From the NCBI GenBank assembly GCA_000332255.1, contig KB235926.1, positions 1,717,112 to 1,781,111 on the forward strand: 64,000 nucleotides of DNA. The letters run 5' to 3'. How positions within the stretch are numbered: position 1 is the first letter of the stretch; each line of letters begins with the position of its first letter. The notes below the pieces were generated by a model. That model ran no database searches, was not told where the DNA came from, and saw only the letters and a program-made list of their open reading frames with translations. A program made the translations under genes and the position numbers. Below are positions 17,541 to 26,438 of the stretch, in pieces. This DNA comes from a cyanobacterium PCC 7702 (GTDB taxonomy: Bacteria; Cyanobacteriota; Cyanobacteriia; Cyanobacteriales; Nostocaceae).

Positions 17541-17586
17541 AAGTCTGCCTTGGATTTTGAGTTGCAGAAGGCAGGCTTTGTTTTTA
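17541..17586 (+). terminator. Rho-independent terminator after the two small membrane genes
   Basis: Stem of 11 bp (AAGTCTGCCTT with AAGGCAGGCTT, one G-U pair) and a 16-nt loop, followed by TGTTTTTAT. It cleanly separates the two small genes from the NifU-like/hyp unit. Confidence 0.8.
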
Positions 17587-17640
17587 TGTCTTTCCATGTA
17601 AATATTTCCTAAATTCGACTATTGTTAGTAACCAAAAATA

Positions 17641-18117
17641 ATGAGCACTCTGGATGAATTAGTAAGAGAAATTACTCGATTTGAAGCGATAATATCTGAA
17701 TGGGATGAGAGTCAAAAATGTGTAGCTGTAGGATTGAAAAGAGCGATTGAAGACTTACATAAAGAGGCACTGATTCGTTTGATGAAAAGCATAAAACAAG
17801 AATCAATGGATGCATTGCGCCATGCAGTTCAAGATGAGGTAGTCTATGGTGTATTGATTTATCATGAATTAGTCAAACTGCCTGTACCATCTTTAAAAAA
17901 ACGGATTCAAAAAGCCTTAGACGAGGTTCGTTTCCACTTGAAAAGCCACAATGGCGATGTGGAATTAGTAGCAATTAAAGAACCAGATACTGTCGAAGTC
18001 AGATTAATCGGCGCTTGTATTAATTGTTCGGATTCGACATGGACTTTATCTCAAGAAATTGAACAAAAAATCAAGGCGTACTGTCCAGAAATCGCTCAAG
18101 TAGTTGCTATTAAATAA
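17641..18117 (+). CDS. NifU C-terminal-domain protein of the hyp cluster
   Basis: 158-aa protein. The C-terminal part (about 88-158) is the NifU-like Fe-S carrier domain: VRFHLKSHNGDVELV, then GACINCSDSTWTL with cluster ligands C126 and C129. The N-terminal 85 residues are helical and not recognised. It lies 100 nt before hypF on the same strand. It could supply Fe-S clusters to HupS or HypD. The usual motif is CxxCPSS; here Pro is Ser (CINCSDS). Confidence 0.85.
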   Translation: MSTLDELVREITRFEAIISEWDESQKCVAVGLKRAIEDLHKEALIRLMKSIKQESMDALRHAVQDEVVYGVLIYHELVKLPVPSLKKRIQKALDEVRFHLKSHNGDVELVAIKEPDTVEVRLIGACINCSDSTWTLSQEIEQKIKAYCPEIAQVVAIK

Positions 18118-18217
18118 AACAGCTATTCCAGAAAATAGTTTCATTCTTCCTGAAGAAGAATTAACCGGATGAAAATGGACAAATAAATTTTTTATCCTGG
18201 CATTTTTGACTGAAATT

Positions 18218-20590
18218 ATGGCTGCTGAAGAAATTCGAGTTCGCGGTACTGTTCAAGGTGTAGGATTTCGTCCTTTTATCTATCATTTAGCAAAGGTCTG
18301 TGGTTTGCGGGGCGAAGTTTGTAATGATGGTGAGGGTGTTGTAATTCGCGCATCTGGAGCTGATAAATCTATAGAAGAATTTATTGTCAGATTGCGGCAA
18401 GAATGTCCCCCTTTAGCAAGAATTAATGAAATCCAACGTCAGCCTTACAAGGGAGAATTTTTCTTTGCGGATTTTGTAATTTCCGACAGCGTTAGTAGTG
18501 CGATCAAAACAGAAATTAGTCCTGATGCTGCTACTTGCGTGCGATGTCTAGAGGAAATATTTGACCCTTGCAGTCGTTTTTATCGGTATCCCTTCACCAA
18601 TTGTACGCATTGTGGTCCTCGTTTGAGTATTATTCGCGCCCTTCCTTACGATCGCTCTTTTACGAGCATGGCTGCATTTGCTATGTGTACAGAGTGTGCA
18701 AAAGAATATAACGATGTGGAAAATCGCCGCTTTCACGCTCAACCTATAGCTTGCCATAGCTGCGGCCCGAAAGCAACATTAGAACGCAGCGATCGCAAAC
18801 CAGTTACAGCTTCGATGTTTTCTATGTTGGACGATATCGATGCTGTTTGCACATTATTACAAAAAGGCGAAATAGTAGCTATTAAAGGTATTGGTGGAAT
18901 TCATCTTGCTTGCGATGCTACAAACGAAACTGCAGTGCAAAAACTTCGTCAGCGCAAGCAGCGGTATCGCAAACCATTTGCTTTAATGGCGCGGGATATA
19001 CAGATAATTGCGCGATACTGCATTCTGGATGAGAAAGAAACAGAATTATTACAAAGTCCTGCTGCGCCAATTGTATTGCTCAAAGTCAAGAAAACAGCAG
19101 CTGGGGAAAAAGAACCAGGAATTTTATCTCCGTCGGTAGCACCTGGATACAACACCCTTGGCTTTATGCTACCCTACATGCCTTTGCATCACCTTATCCT
19201 CAAGCGGATGGATCGTCCGATTGTTCTTACTAGTGGAAATCTTGCTGATGAACCTCAGTGTATTGATAATGAGGAAGCAAGGAAAAAGTTAGGTAAGATT
19301 GCTGATTATTTTCTTCTCCACGACCGGCAGATTGTTAACAGAGTAGATGATTCAGTAGTACGGGTAATTGGGGATAGAGTGCAAACAATTCGCCGTGCTA
19401 GGGGATACGCACCAGCACCGATTAATTTACCGCTTGGATTTTGCAATTCTCCTTCTGTTTTAGCGATGGGTGGCGAATTAAAAAATACCTTTTGCTTGTT
19501 ACGAGATGGACAAGCAATTTTATCTCAACATTTGGGAGATTTGGAAAACGCAACTGCATTTGCTGCTTATCAAGAAACATTAAATTTATATTTAAATTTA
19601 TTCGAGCATAAACCACAAGCGATCGCCAGCGATCGCCACCCTGAATATTTATCAACTAAGCTTGGCAAACAACTAGCAGCTACTAATCAAATTCCGTTTT
19701 TTTCCATTCAACACCATCATGCTCATATTGCTGCTTGTATGGCGGAAAACGGAATTCCTCTGGATTCACCACCTGTACTGGGTATCGCTTTAGATGGCTT
19801 GGGTTACGGAGAAGATGGAACCTTCTGGGGTGGAGAATTTTTATTAGTTAATTACCATGATTTTCAGAGATTGGCTACTTTTAAACCTGTGCCTATGTTA
19901 GGTGGAAAGCAAGCTATTAAACAGCCTTGGCGTAATACTTACAGTCAATTAATTTCTGGTTTTGATTGGCAGGATTTGAAAAATAAATATGGAGAATTAG
20001 AAATCATCCAATTTTTGGAAGGTAAACCATTGTCACTTCTCAACCAGCTTATTTCCCAGGGAATTAATTCTCCCTTAACTTCTGCAGTAGGACGTTTATT
20101 TGATGCTGTCGCTGCTGCTATTGGAGTTTGTCGAGAAGAGTGCAGTTACGAAGGACAACCAGCAATAGAAATGGAAGCTTTAGTTGATTCTAAAAGCTGG
20201 AATAATCACCAAGAAACACAAAACTATTCTTTTCATGTTAGCCTTTCGGACAACATTTATTATCTGGATTCTTATCCGATGTGGCAAGCTTTGCTCCGCG
20301 ACTTGCAACAGGGAATTTCTTCAGCAGCGATCGCTGCTAAATTTCATCAAAGTTTAGCTGAAAATATAGTCAAAATGGTTAATATTATTTGTCGCCATTA
20401 TCCACTAAATAAAATAGTTTTAACAGGAGGAGTTTTTCAAAACTCTATCTTGTTAGAACAATTAAAAAACTACTTACAAGCATTAAATTTCCATGTACTA
20501 ACACCCAGTCTAATTCCGTGCAATGACGGAGGTTTGTCCCTAGGTCAAGCAGTAATTGCAGCCGCAAATTTCCACCGAAAAAGGAGGTAG
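18218..20590 (+). CDS. hypF: Carbamoyltransferase HypF
   Basis: 790-aa enzyme that activates carbamoyl phosphate and transfers the carbamoyl group to the C-terminal Cys of HypE, the source of the active-site cyanides. Domains in order: acylphosphatase-like (VRGTVQGVGFRPF), two Cys4 zinc fingers (CVRCLEEIF...CTHCGP and CTECAKEYN...CHSCGP), the YrdC-like nucleotide-binding domain (KGIGGIHLACDA), and the Kae1-like domain with HHHAHIAACMAENG and the closing TGGVFQN. The ATG at 18218 is chosen over the TTG at 18206 because it gives the usual short lead into IRVRGTVQGV. Confidence 0.96.
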   Translation: MAAEEIRVRGTVQGVGFRPFIYHLAKVCGLRGEVCNDGEGVVIRASGADKSIEEFIVRLRQECPPLARINEIQRQPYKGEFFFADFVISDSVSSAIKTEISPDAATCVRCLEEIFDPCSRFYRYPFTNCTHCGPRLSIIRALPYDRSFTSMAAFAMCTECAKEYNDVENRRFHAQPIACHSCGPKATLERSDRKPVTASMFSMLDDIDAVCTLLQKGEIVAIKGIGGIHLACDATNETAVQKLRQRKQRYRKPFALMARDIQIIARYCILDEKETELLQSPAAPIVLLKVKKTAAGEKEPGILSPSVAPGYNTLGFMLPYMPLHHLILKRMDRPIVLTSGNLADEPQCIDNEEARKKLGKIADYFLLHDRQIVNRVDDSVVRVIGDRVQTIRRARGYAPAPINLPLGFCNSPSVLAMGGELKNTFCLLRDGQAILSQHLGDLENATAFAAYQETLNLYLNLFEHKPQAIASDRHPEYLSTKLGKQLAATNQIPFFSIQHHHAHIAACMAENGIPLDSPPVLGIALDGLGYGEDGTFWGGEFLLVNYHDFQRLATFKPVPMLGGKQAIKQPWRNTYSQLISGFDWQDLKNKYGELEIIQFLEGKPLSLLNQLISQGINSPLTSAVGRLFDAVAAAIGVCREECSYEGQPAIEMEALVDSKSWNNHQETQNYSFHVSLSDNIYYLDSYPMWQALLRDLQQGISSAAIAAKFHQSLAENIVKMVNIICRHYPLNKIVLTGGVFQNSILLEQLKNYLQALNFHVLTPSLIPCNDGGLSLGQAVIAAANFHRKRR

Positions 20591-20659
20591 ATAATTTCCG
20601 GGAAATTTTCAGATAAATATATCTATTTATATCGCTGTTTGCGAGAAGGAAAATTAATA

Positions 20660-20911
20660 ATGTGTTTGGGTATTCCTGGCAAAATCATAAAAATAGCTGA
20701 TGTCGAGAAGAAATTAGCAATAGTCGAAATTAGTGGTGTGAAGCGTCAAGTTAATATTAGTTTGATCGTGAACGATGAACATCCTCCCGAGACATGTGTA
20801 GGAGAGTGGGTATTAGTTCATGTCGGTTTTGCCATGAATCGAATCAATGAAAAAGAAGCAGCAGAAACTTTACATTTACTACAAGAATTAGCAAGCAATG
20901 AAATATGTTGA
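20660..20911 (+). CDS. hypC: Hydrogenase assembly chaperone HypC
   Basis: 83-aa chaperone that works with HypD to carry the Fe(CN)2CO unit to HupL. It starts MCLGIPGK, with the essential Cys2 exposed after Met removal, so the ATG at 20660 (AGAAGGA upstream) is certain over a GTG- or TTG-type start further up. The end overlaps hypD by 14 nt, implying coupled translation. Confidence 0.96.
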   Translation: MCLGIPGKIIKIADVEKKLAIVEISGVKRQVNISLIVNDEHPPETCVGEWVLVHVGFAMNRINEKEAAETLHLLQELASNEIC

Positions 20912-22025
20912 TGAATTTCGCGATCCCCAGAAAGCAGAAGCGTTAATTTGGCAAATAGAAAAACTCTGCCACTTGTTAGAAACACCTATCAAAATCATGG
21001 AAGTATGCGGTAGTCATACCCATGCCATTTTTAAATACGGAATCGAAGAAATCTTACCAAAAGCAATTGAATTGATTCACGGTCCCGGTTGTCCAGTATG
21101 CGTAATGCCAAAAGGTAGATTAGATGATGCGATCGCTATTTCTCAAAACCCTAACGTCATCTTTGCAACCTTCGGAGATGCAATGCGAGTTCCCGGTTCT
21201 CAGACAACTTTGCTACAAGCCAAAACCCAAGGTGCAGACATCCATACTGTTTATTCTCCTTTAGACAGTTTGAAAATTGCAAAAGCCAACCCAGACAAAG
21301 AAGTGGTGTTTTTTGCTCTGGGTTTCGAAACCACAGCTCCTGCTACAGCTTTGACCATCCTAGAAGCAGCAGCAGAAAACATCAACAACTTCAGCGTGTT
21401 TTGCAATCACATTCTCGTAATTCCTGCTTTACAAGCACTGCTAAATCATCCTCAGTTGCAATTGCATGCATTTATCGGTCCCGGTCATGTCAGTACGGTA
21501 ATAGGTACCGACCCATATCAATTAATTTGTCAACAGTACCGCAAACCAATTGTCATTTCAGGATTTGAACCATTAGACATCCTGCAATCAATTTGGATGC
21601 TGTTAAGACAGTTAGTAGAGAATCGCTGCGAAGTTGAAAATCAATACCACCGATTGGTAGACAAAGCAGGTAACCAAACGGCGATCGCCACCATGAACAA
21701 AGTTTTTGAGGTGCGAGAAAATTTTCCATGGCGCGGATTGGGTCAAATACCTGATTCGGGGTTAAAAATTCGTTCCGAATACGCCCAATTCGATGCCGAA
21801 AATAAATTTACCATTCCCAATCTCCTGGTTGCTGATCATAAAGCCTGTCAGTGCGGAAATATTCTTAAAGGTCTGGTCAAACCTTGGGAATGCAAAGTTT
21901 TTGGTACAGCTTGCACCCCAGAAACACCAATCGGTACTTGTATGGTTTCCTCAGAAGGTGCTTGCGCAGCTTACTACAAATATAATCGCTTGGTTCGGAC
22001 AGGCAAAAATAAGGTCACGACGTAG
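20898..22025 (+). CDS. hypD: Hydrogenase maturation factor HypD
   Basis: 375-aa Fe-S protein that forms the Fe(CN)2CO scaffold with HypC. It shows VCGSHTH near residue 35 and GPGCPVC (the redox-active pair). The C-terminal Cys set for the [4Fe-4S] cluster is CQCGNILKG, CKVFGTACTPETPIGTCMVS and the following Cys. Length is normal. It starts inside the end of hypC and is followed by a 74-nt gap before hypE. Confidence 0.97.
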   Translation: MKYVDEFRDPQKAEALIWQIEKLCHLLETPIKIMEVCGSHTHAIFKYGIEEILPKAIELIHGPGCPVCVMPKGRLDDAIAISQNPNVIFATFGDAMRVPGSQTTLLQAKTQGADIHTVYSPLDSLKIAKANPDKEVVFFALGFETTAPATALTILEAAAENINNFSVFCNHILVIPALQALLNHPQLQLHAFIGPGHVSTVIGTDPYQLICQQYRKPIVISGFEPLDILQSIWMLLRQLVENRCEVENQYHRLVDKAGNQTAIATMNKVFEVRENFPWRGLGQIPDSGLKIRSEYAQFDAENKFTIPNLLVADHKACQCGNILKGLVKPWECKVFGTACTPETPIGTCMVSSEGACAAYYKYNRLVRTGKNKVTT

Positions 22026-22099
22026 GTTTGTTTACCTCACAAACAAAAAACTAATTATGCTACTTAATTTTGCTTGCAACTTGCTGAGAAAGAGCGATT

Positions 22100-23191
22100 A
22101 TGAATAATTCCTTACTAAATTCCCTTTGGCAAAAAAAAGAACAACTTCGCCATCGCTGCACTCAATTACACGACACCAACATTACCCTTGCACACGGTAG
22201 TGGTGGTAAAGCAATGCACGATTTAATTACTGATGTTTTTGTCAGTAATTTTGATAATCCCATCCTTTGGCAATTAGAAGACCAAGCAACTTTCGATTTA
22301 GCGAGTTTCCTTTCCCAAGGCGATAGACTTGCTTTGACTACTGACTCCTATGTTGTAGATCCTTTATTTTTTCCTGGTGGTGATATCGGAGAATTGGCTG
22401 TTAACGGTACTGTTAACGATCTGGCAGTCAGTGGTGCCAAGCCATTATATCTTACCTGTAGCGTGATTCTAGAAGAAGGACTGCCAGTGGAAATACTGCG
22501 GCGTATTGTTAACAGCATGCAAGCTGCTGCTCGTCAAGCAGGCGTACAAATCGTCACTGGCGACACAAAAGTAGTACATCGCGGTGCAGCAGATAAATTA
22601 TTTATCAACACGACAGGTATTGGCGTTATTCCTGCAGGTATTTCTATTTCTGCTTATAACATTCAACCTACAGATGTAGTGATAGTTAATGGTGAATTAG
22701 GAAATCACGGTACAGCAATTTTAATTTCCCGGGGAGAATTAGCATTAGAAACCCAAATCGAAAGTGACTGTCAGCCATTAAATAATTTAGTAGAAACAAT
22801 CCTTGATGTTTGTCCCGAAATTCATGCTATGCGGGATGCAACACGCGGCGGTTTAGCCACTGTTTTAAACGAATTCGCCTTCAGTTCCAATGTGGCAATT
22901 CGTATTTACGAGCAATGTATACCAATTCGAGAAGAAGTAAAAAGTGTCTGCGAAATATTAGGTTTAGATCCTTTGTATCTAGCCAACGAAGGTAAATTAG
23001 TAGTTGTAGTAGGACGGGAAAACGCTGACAAAGTTCTCTCGGTCATGCGCTCTCATCCCGCTGGAAAAAACGCTTGTATTATCGGCGAAGTTATTTCCTC
23101 ACCCCCAAAAATTGTGTTGTTAAAAACTATTTTCGGAACGGAACGAATAGTGGATATGCTTGTCGGCGATCAACTACCAAGAATTTGTTAA
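22100..23191 (+). CDS. hypE: Hydrogenase maturation factor HypE
   Basis: 363-aa PurM-like ATPase. It receives the carbamoyl group from HypF on its C-terminal Cys and dehydrates it to thiocyanate. The family ending PRIC is present, with Cys363 as last residue. The N-terminal LAHGSGGKAMHDLI and the DDQ-type segment DSYVVDPLFFPGGDIG are typical. Confidence 0.97.
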   Translation: MNNSLLNSLWQKKEQLRHRCTQLHDTNITLAHGSGGKAMHDLITDVFVSNFDNPILWQLEDQATFDLASFLSQGDRLALTTDSYVVDPLFFPGGDIGELAVNGTVNDLAVSGAKPLYLTCSVILEEGLPVEILRRIVNSMQAAARQAGVQIVTGDTKVVHRGAADKLFINTTGIGVIPAGISISAYNIQPTDVVIVNGELGNHGTAILISRGELALETQIESDCQPLNNLVETILDVCPEIHAMRDATRGGLATVLNEFAFSSNVAIRIYEQCIPIREEVKSVCEILGLDPLYLANEGKLVVVVGRENADKVLSVMRSHPAGKNACIIGEVISSPPKIVLLKTIFGTERIVDMLVGDQLPRIC

Positions 23192-23218
23192 TCACTTGGC
23201 ATTTTTTGGCGAGCGATT

Positions 23219-23560
23219 ATGCACGAACTAGGAATTACTCAAAATATTGTCGCCATTGTTACCGAACACGCCCAAGGTGCAAAAGTACAACGAGTGTTAT
23301 TACAAATAGGAAAACTCTCAGCTATTATGCCCGATGCCATTCGATTTTGTTTTGATATTTGTTCGCAAGGTACTGTTTTAGAAAAGGCAAAGTTAGAAAT
23401 TCTCGAAACTCCCGGTTTAGGAAAATGTTGCGAATGCGGTTTGGAAGTACCTTTAGAAAAGCCTTTTGGTCGGTGTCAGTGCGGTAGCTCGCAAATAGAT
23501 GTCATAGCTGGTGAAGAACTCAAAATTAAGGAAATAGAAATCGAGGAAGTATGTGTGTAA
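23219..23560 (+). CDS. hypA: Nickel insertion protein HypA
   Basis: 113-aa nickel metallochaperone. The N-terminal MHELGITQ supplies the Ni-binding His2. The zinc site is a CCEC (C70-C73) and CQC (C86-C88) pair, slightly more compact than the two CxxC of many bacteria. The end overlaps hypB by 10 nt. Works with HypB to deliver nickel to HupL. Confidence 0.95.
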   Translation: MHELGITQNIVAIVTEHAQGAKVQRVLLQIGKLSAIMPDAIRFCFDICSQGTVLEKAKLEILETPGLGKCCECGLEVPLEKPFGRCQCGSSQIDVIAGEELKIKEIEIEEVCV

Positions 23561-24396
23561 ATTGCGGTTGTTCCGATCATAATGACACTCAATTAGTTAA
23601 TCCAAAAACAGGTGAATCCGTATTTTTGAATGCCAACAACAACTCTCACCACTTTCACACCCACACTTTACCGGATGGCACTGTTATTACTCACTCCCAC
23701 ACTCACCCAAACCATGGCGAACTTTCCCAAGTTGCTCCGAAAACTCGTAACACTACTATTTCCTTAGAAGAAGATATTCTCGCCAAAAATAGCTTAATAG
23801 CAGCCCAAAATCGGGGATGGTTAAAAGGGCGTAATGTCTTCGCTGTAAATTTTATGAGTTCTCCAGGTGCGGGCAAAACTACTCTCTTAATCCGTACTAT
23901 AAAGGATTTGAAAAATACTTTAAATATTAGTGTTATTGTAGGCGATCAAGAAACGACTAACGATTCTCAAAAAATTAGAGAAACAAGTTGTCCAGTAATT
24001 CAAATTAACACAGGAGCCGGCTGCCATTTAGATGCAGCTATGATAGAGCAAGGATTGGAAAAACTGAATCCTCTCCCTGATTCCGTGGTGATGATAGAAA
24101 ATGTTGGTAATTTGGTTTGTCCCGCTTTGTTTGATTTAGGAGAAAATATCAAAGTAGTGATTATTTCTGTGACAGAAGGAGAAGATAAACCAATAAAATA
24201 TCCCCATATTTTTCGTACTAGCCAAGTAATGATTATTACTAAAATTGATTTGTTGCCTTACCTGCAATTTGATGTACAAAAGTGCATAGAATATGCTCGT
24301 CATATCAACCCTAAAATTTGCATTTTTCAAGTTTCAGCATTAACTGGAACCGGATTAGAAAGTTGGTATAAATGGCTTACACGTAGCGTCAGCTAG
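23551..24396 (+). CDS. hypB: Nickel insertion GTPase HypB
   Basis: 281-aa GTPase. After an N-terminal CVNCGCSDH segment (a Cys-rich nickel site) comes a His-rich stretch (HHFHTHT and HSHTHPNHG) that can store nickel. The G domain has P-loop SSPGAGKTTL, the GDQETTNDS switch, the metal site NTGAGCHLDA, and TKIDLLPY for guanine recognition. It is the last gene of hypFCDEAB, the usual cyanobacterial order, and its translation is coupled to hypA. Confidence 0.96.
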   Translation: MCVNCGCSDHNDTQLVNPKTGESVFLNANNNSHHFHTHTLPDGTVITHSHTHPNHGELSQVAPKTRNTTISLEEDILAKNSLIAAQNRGWLKGRNVFAVNFMSSPGAGKTTLLIRTIKDLKNTLNISVIVGDQETTNDSQKIRETSCPVIQINTGAGCHLDAAMIEQGLEKLNPLPDSVVMIENVGNLVCPALFDLGENIKVVIISVTEGEDKPIKYPHIFRTSQVMIITKIDLLPYLQFDVQKCIEYARHINPKICIFQVSALTGTGLESWYKWLTRSVS

Positions 24397-24491
24397 CTCC
24401 AGTTGCAATTTTGCAATTGTTGCACGCCCACCCACAAATCTGTGTTAGAAGTACAGGTATATCACTTACTCGTTCAGTGGCGGGGCGTACC

Positions 24492-24992
24492 ATGAATTTC
24501 GATTCGGAAGTAGATTTCCAAAATGCTACAGAAGAACCGCAGTTTTCTCAACAACCTGCTTCCCCTAAATTACTCGAATTACTCAGAGACATAGAGGCCT
24601 TATTGCGCCGTCCAACTGTAGCAACTTTGGTACCGCTTTTACCATCTCAATTGGCAAAAAACTTGCAACAAGCTTCAACTGTAGCAGAGGATTCTTTCAA
24701 AGAGTTAGCAGCAATCGACTTAGAAAAAATAAGCGACTGGGAGCTGCGACCTGCACGCATTCGCGTCGGACTAAGCTTTGTTGGTTTTGGAGCGCTGATG
24801 ATAGTCGTACTGTTACTTTACCTCTACACGTTGCATCCCCAACTCAGTACGCTCGAACAAATAGGAAAATATTGGTATCAATACATCTGGTTTGTATGCT
24901 TGGGTGTAGCGGGAATGTTTGTTCTCGGTCGAGAAGCAATGCGCCCTACTAGCGAAAATCTTCCTCCATCCCACAAACGCCGCTATGAATGA
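24492..24992 (+). CDS. Membrane protein of unknown function upstream of ppk2
   Basis: 166-aa protein with an acidic, helical cytoplasmic N-terminus (about 1-95) and two membrane helices (about 102-122 and 134-152), ending in a basic tail (PPSHKRRYE). The ATG at 24492 is preferred over an upstream TTG that would add 27 residues. Its end overlaps the ppk2 start by 8 nt, so the two are translationally linked. Family not recognised. Confidence 0.7.
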   Translation: MNFDSEVDFQNATEEPQFSQQPASPKLLELLRDIEALLRRPTVATLVPLLPSQLAKNLQQASTVAEDSFKELAAIDLEKISDWELRPARIRVGLSFVGFGALMIVVLLLYLYTLHPQLSTLEQIGKYWYQYIWFVCLGVAGMFVLGREAMRPTSENLPPSHKRRYE

Positions 24993-25854
24993 CCCTCGTT
25001 TAATTGTCAAACCCGGCTCGCAAATTTCCCTCACGAGGGATTACGACCCCAAGTATACAGGTTCTTTTCAAAGTAAGGTTGATGCAGAAGGTAAATTAGA
25101 AATCGATCTCGAGCAGCTAAGAAAATATCAAGATCTTCTTTATGCTCAAAATACCTATGCCTTGCTAATTATATTTCAAGGAATGGATGCAGCTGGTAAA
25201 GATAGTATCATCAAGCATGTTATGTCTGGCGTCAACCCCCAAGGATGTCAGGTATTTAGCTTTAAAGCACCCAGCGCAGAAGAATTAGCTCACGATTATT
25301 TGTGGCGAGCAGCTAAATCTTTACCAGAAAGAGGACGGATCGGTATTTTCAATCGTTCGTATTATGAAGAAGTTTTGGTAGTTCGCGTTCATCCAGAACT
25401 TTTGCAAAAGCAACGATTACCCGAATCATTAAAGGGAGAACACATCTGGAAGCAACGATTTCAGGAAATTAACAACTTTGAAAACTATCTTGTGAATAAT
25501 GGCATCATTGTGCTGAAATTTTTTCTATTTATTTCCAAATCAGAACAAAAGAAACGTTTTTTAGAGCGAATTGAATTACCAGAAAAAAATTGGAAATTTT
25601 CCATTGATGACGTGAAAGAACGTGCTTTCTGGGATGAGTACATAAGAGCCTACGAAGATGTTTTTAATCATACCAGTACTGCTGGGGCACCTTGGTATAT
25701 TATTCCTGCTGACCACAAATGGTTCGCACGCCTAGCTGTTGCTGATATTATCTGCTTTCGATGCCAAGAACTTCATCTCAAATATCCCACTTTAGATGAA
25801 CAACACAAACAGCAGCTACTAGAAGCAAAAGCAATCTTAAAACAAGAGGATTAA
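24985..25854 (+). CDS. Polyphosphate kinase 2 family protein
   Basis: 289-aa PPK2-type P-loop kinase that transfers phosphate between polyphosphate and nucleotides. It has Walker A GMDAAGKD (66-73), FNRSYYEEVLVVRVHPE (the catalytic segment with its Arg and Asp/Glu residues) and the lid region WKFSIDDVKERAFWDEY. Length and lid fit the single-domain classes, probably AMP/ADP-phosphorylating, but I cannot fix the class. The ATG at 24985 overlaps the preceding gene. Confidence 0.92.
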   Translation: MNDPRLIVKPGSQISLTRDYDPKYTGSFQSKVDAEGKLEIDLEQLRKYQDLLYAQNTYALLIIFQGMDAAGKDSIIKHVMSGVNPQGCQVFSFKAPSAEELAHDYLWRAAKSLPERGRIGIFNRSYYEEVLVVRVHPELLQKQRLPESLKGEHIWKQRFQEINNFENYLVNNGIIVLKFFLFISKSEQKKRFLERIELPEKNWKFSIDDVKERAFWDEYIRAYEDVFNHTSTAGAPWYIIPADHKWFARLAVADIICFRCQELHLKYPTLDEQHKQQLLEAKAILKQED

Positions 25855-26216
25855 TTTTCTAGCGATAAAAATATAAAAATTTTAATATCCAGCTTTGTTT
25901 CTGTAATGATATTATGCCTATTAACTTGAATTCGAAAAATCTGCAGAAGTCTTACTAGAGCTTGATTGGAATTGAATTTGCTTTAGTCTTTGCCAAAGCT
26001 TCTACTTGTGCTAGGGGTATTTATGGTCGCTTTTTGAAACTGGTACCAGTTTTTAAAAGTTTGTTATCAGTATCAGGCGTGCTTGCTACAAGCCAAGAAT
26101 ATTTGTAGTCATTTTGGGGAGAAACGATATGACACTTTAGTCTCATCAAATCTCCACAAATTGTTCAACTTTGTAGCTTAATCTCAGTACATATTGCCGA
26201 AAAAGAGGTGGCAAGT
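25855..26216. other. Gene-free stretch after ppk2
   Basis: No gene seen. It includes a palindrome AAACTGGTACCAGTTTTTA near 26037, a possible weak plus-strand terminator, and AT-rich sequence before the DUF2949 gene. Confidence 0.4.
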
Positions 26217-26408
26217 ATGGAAGATAAACTTGCAAAACTTCTCCATTTTTTGCAAGACGATTTAGCCATTCCAGCAGCTGATTTGCAATTAGCATTACGC
26301 CATCCCGAGCAAAATCCAAATTTGTTACCAATAATTCTTTGGCAATACGGGTTGGTATCTTTGCACGAACTAGACCGCATTTTTGATTGGTTGCAGGGAA
26401 ATGCCTAA
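26217..26408 (+). CDS. DUF2949 family small protein
   Basis: 63-aa cyanobacteria-specific protein. The pattern LxxFLQxDLAIPAADLQLALRH, then LLPIILWQYGLVSLHELDRIFDWL, is that of DUF2949. It is helical and soluble with no known function. AGAGGTGG 6 nt before the ATG at 26217 decides against a GTG at 26208 that lies inside this site. Confidence 0.85.
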   Translation: MEDKLAKLLHFLQDDLAIPAADLQLALRHPEQNPNLLPIILWQYGLVSLHELDRIFDWLQGNA

Positions 26409-26438
26409 ATTCTCTCTGGTGTCCCCCAAGTAGCTAAA

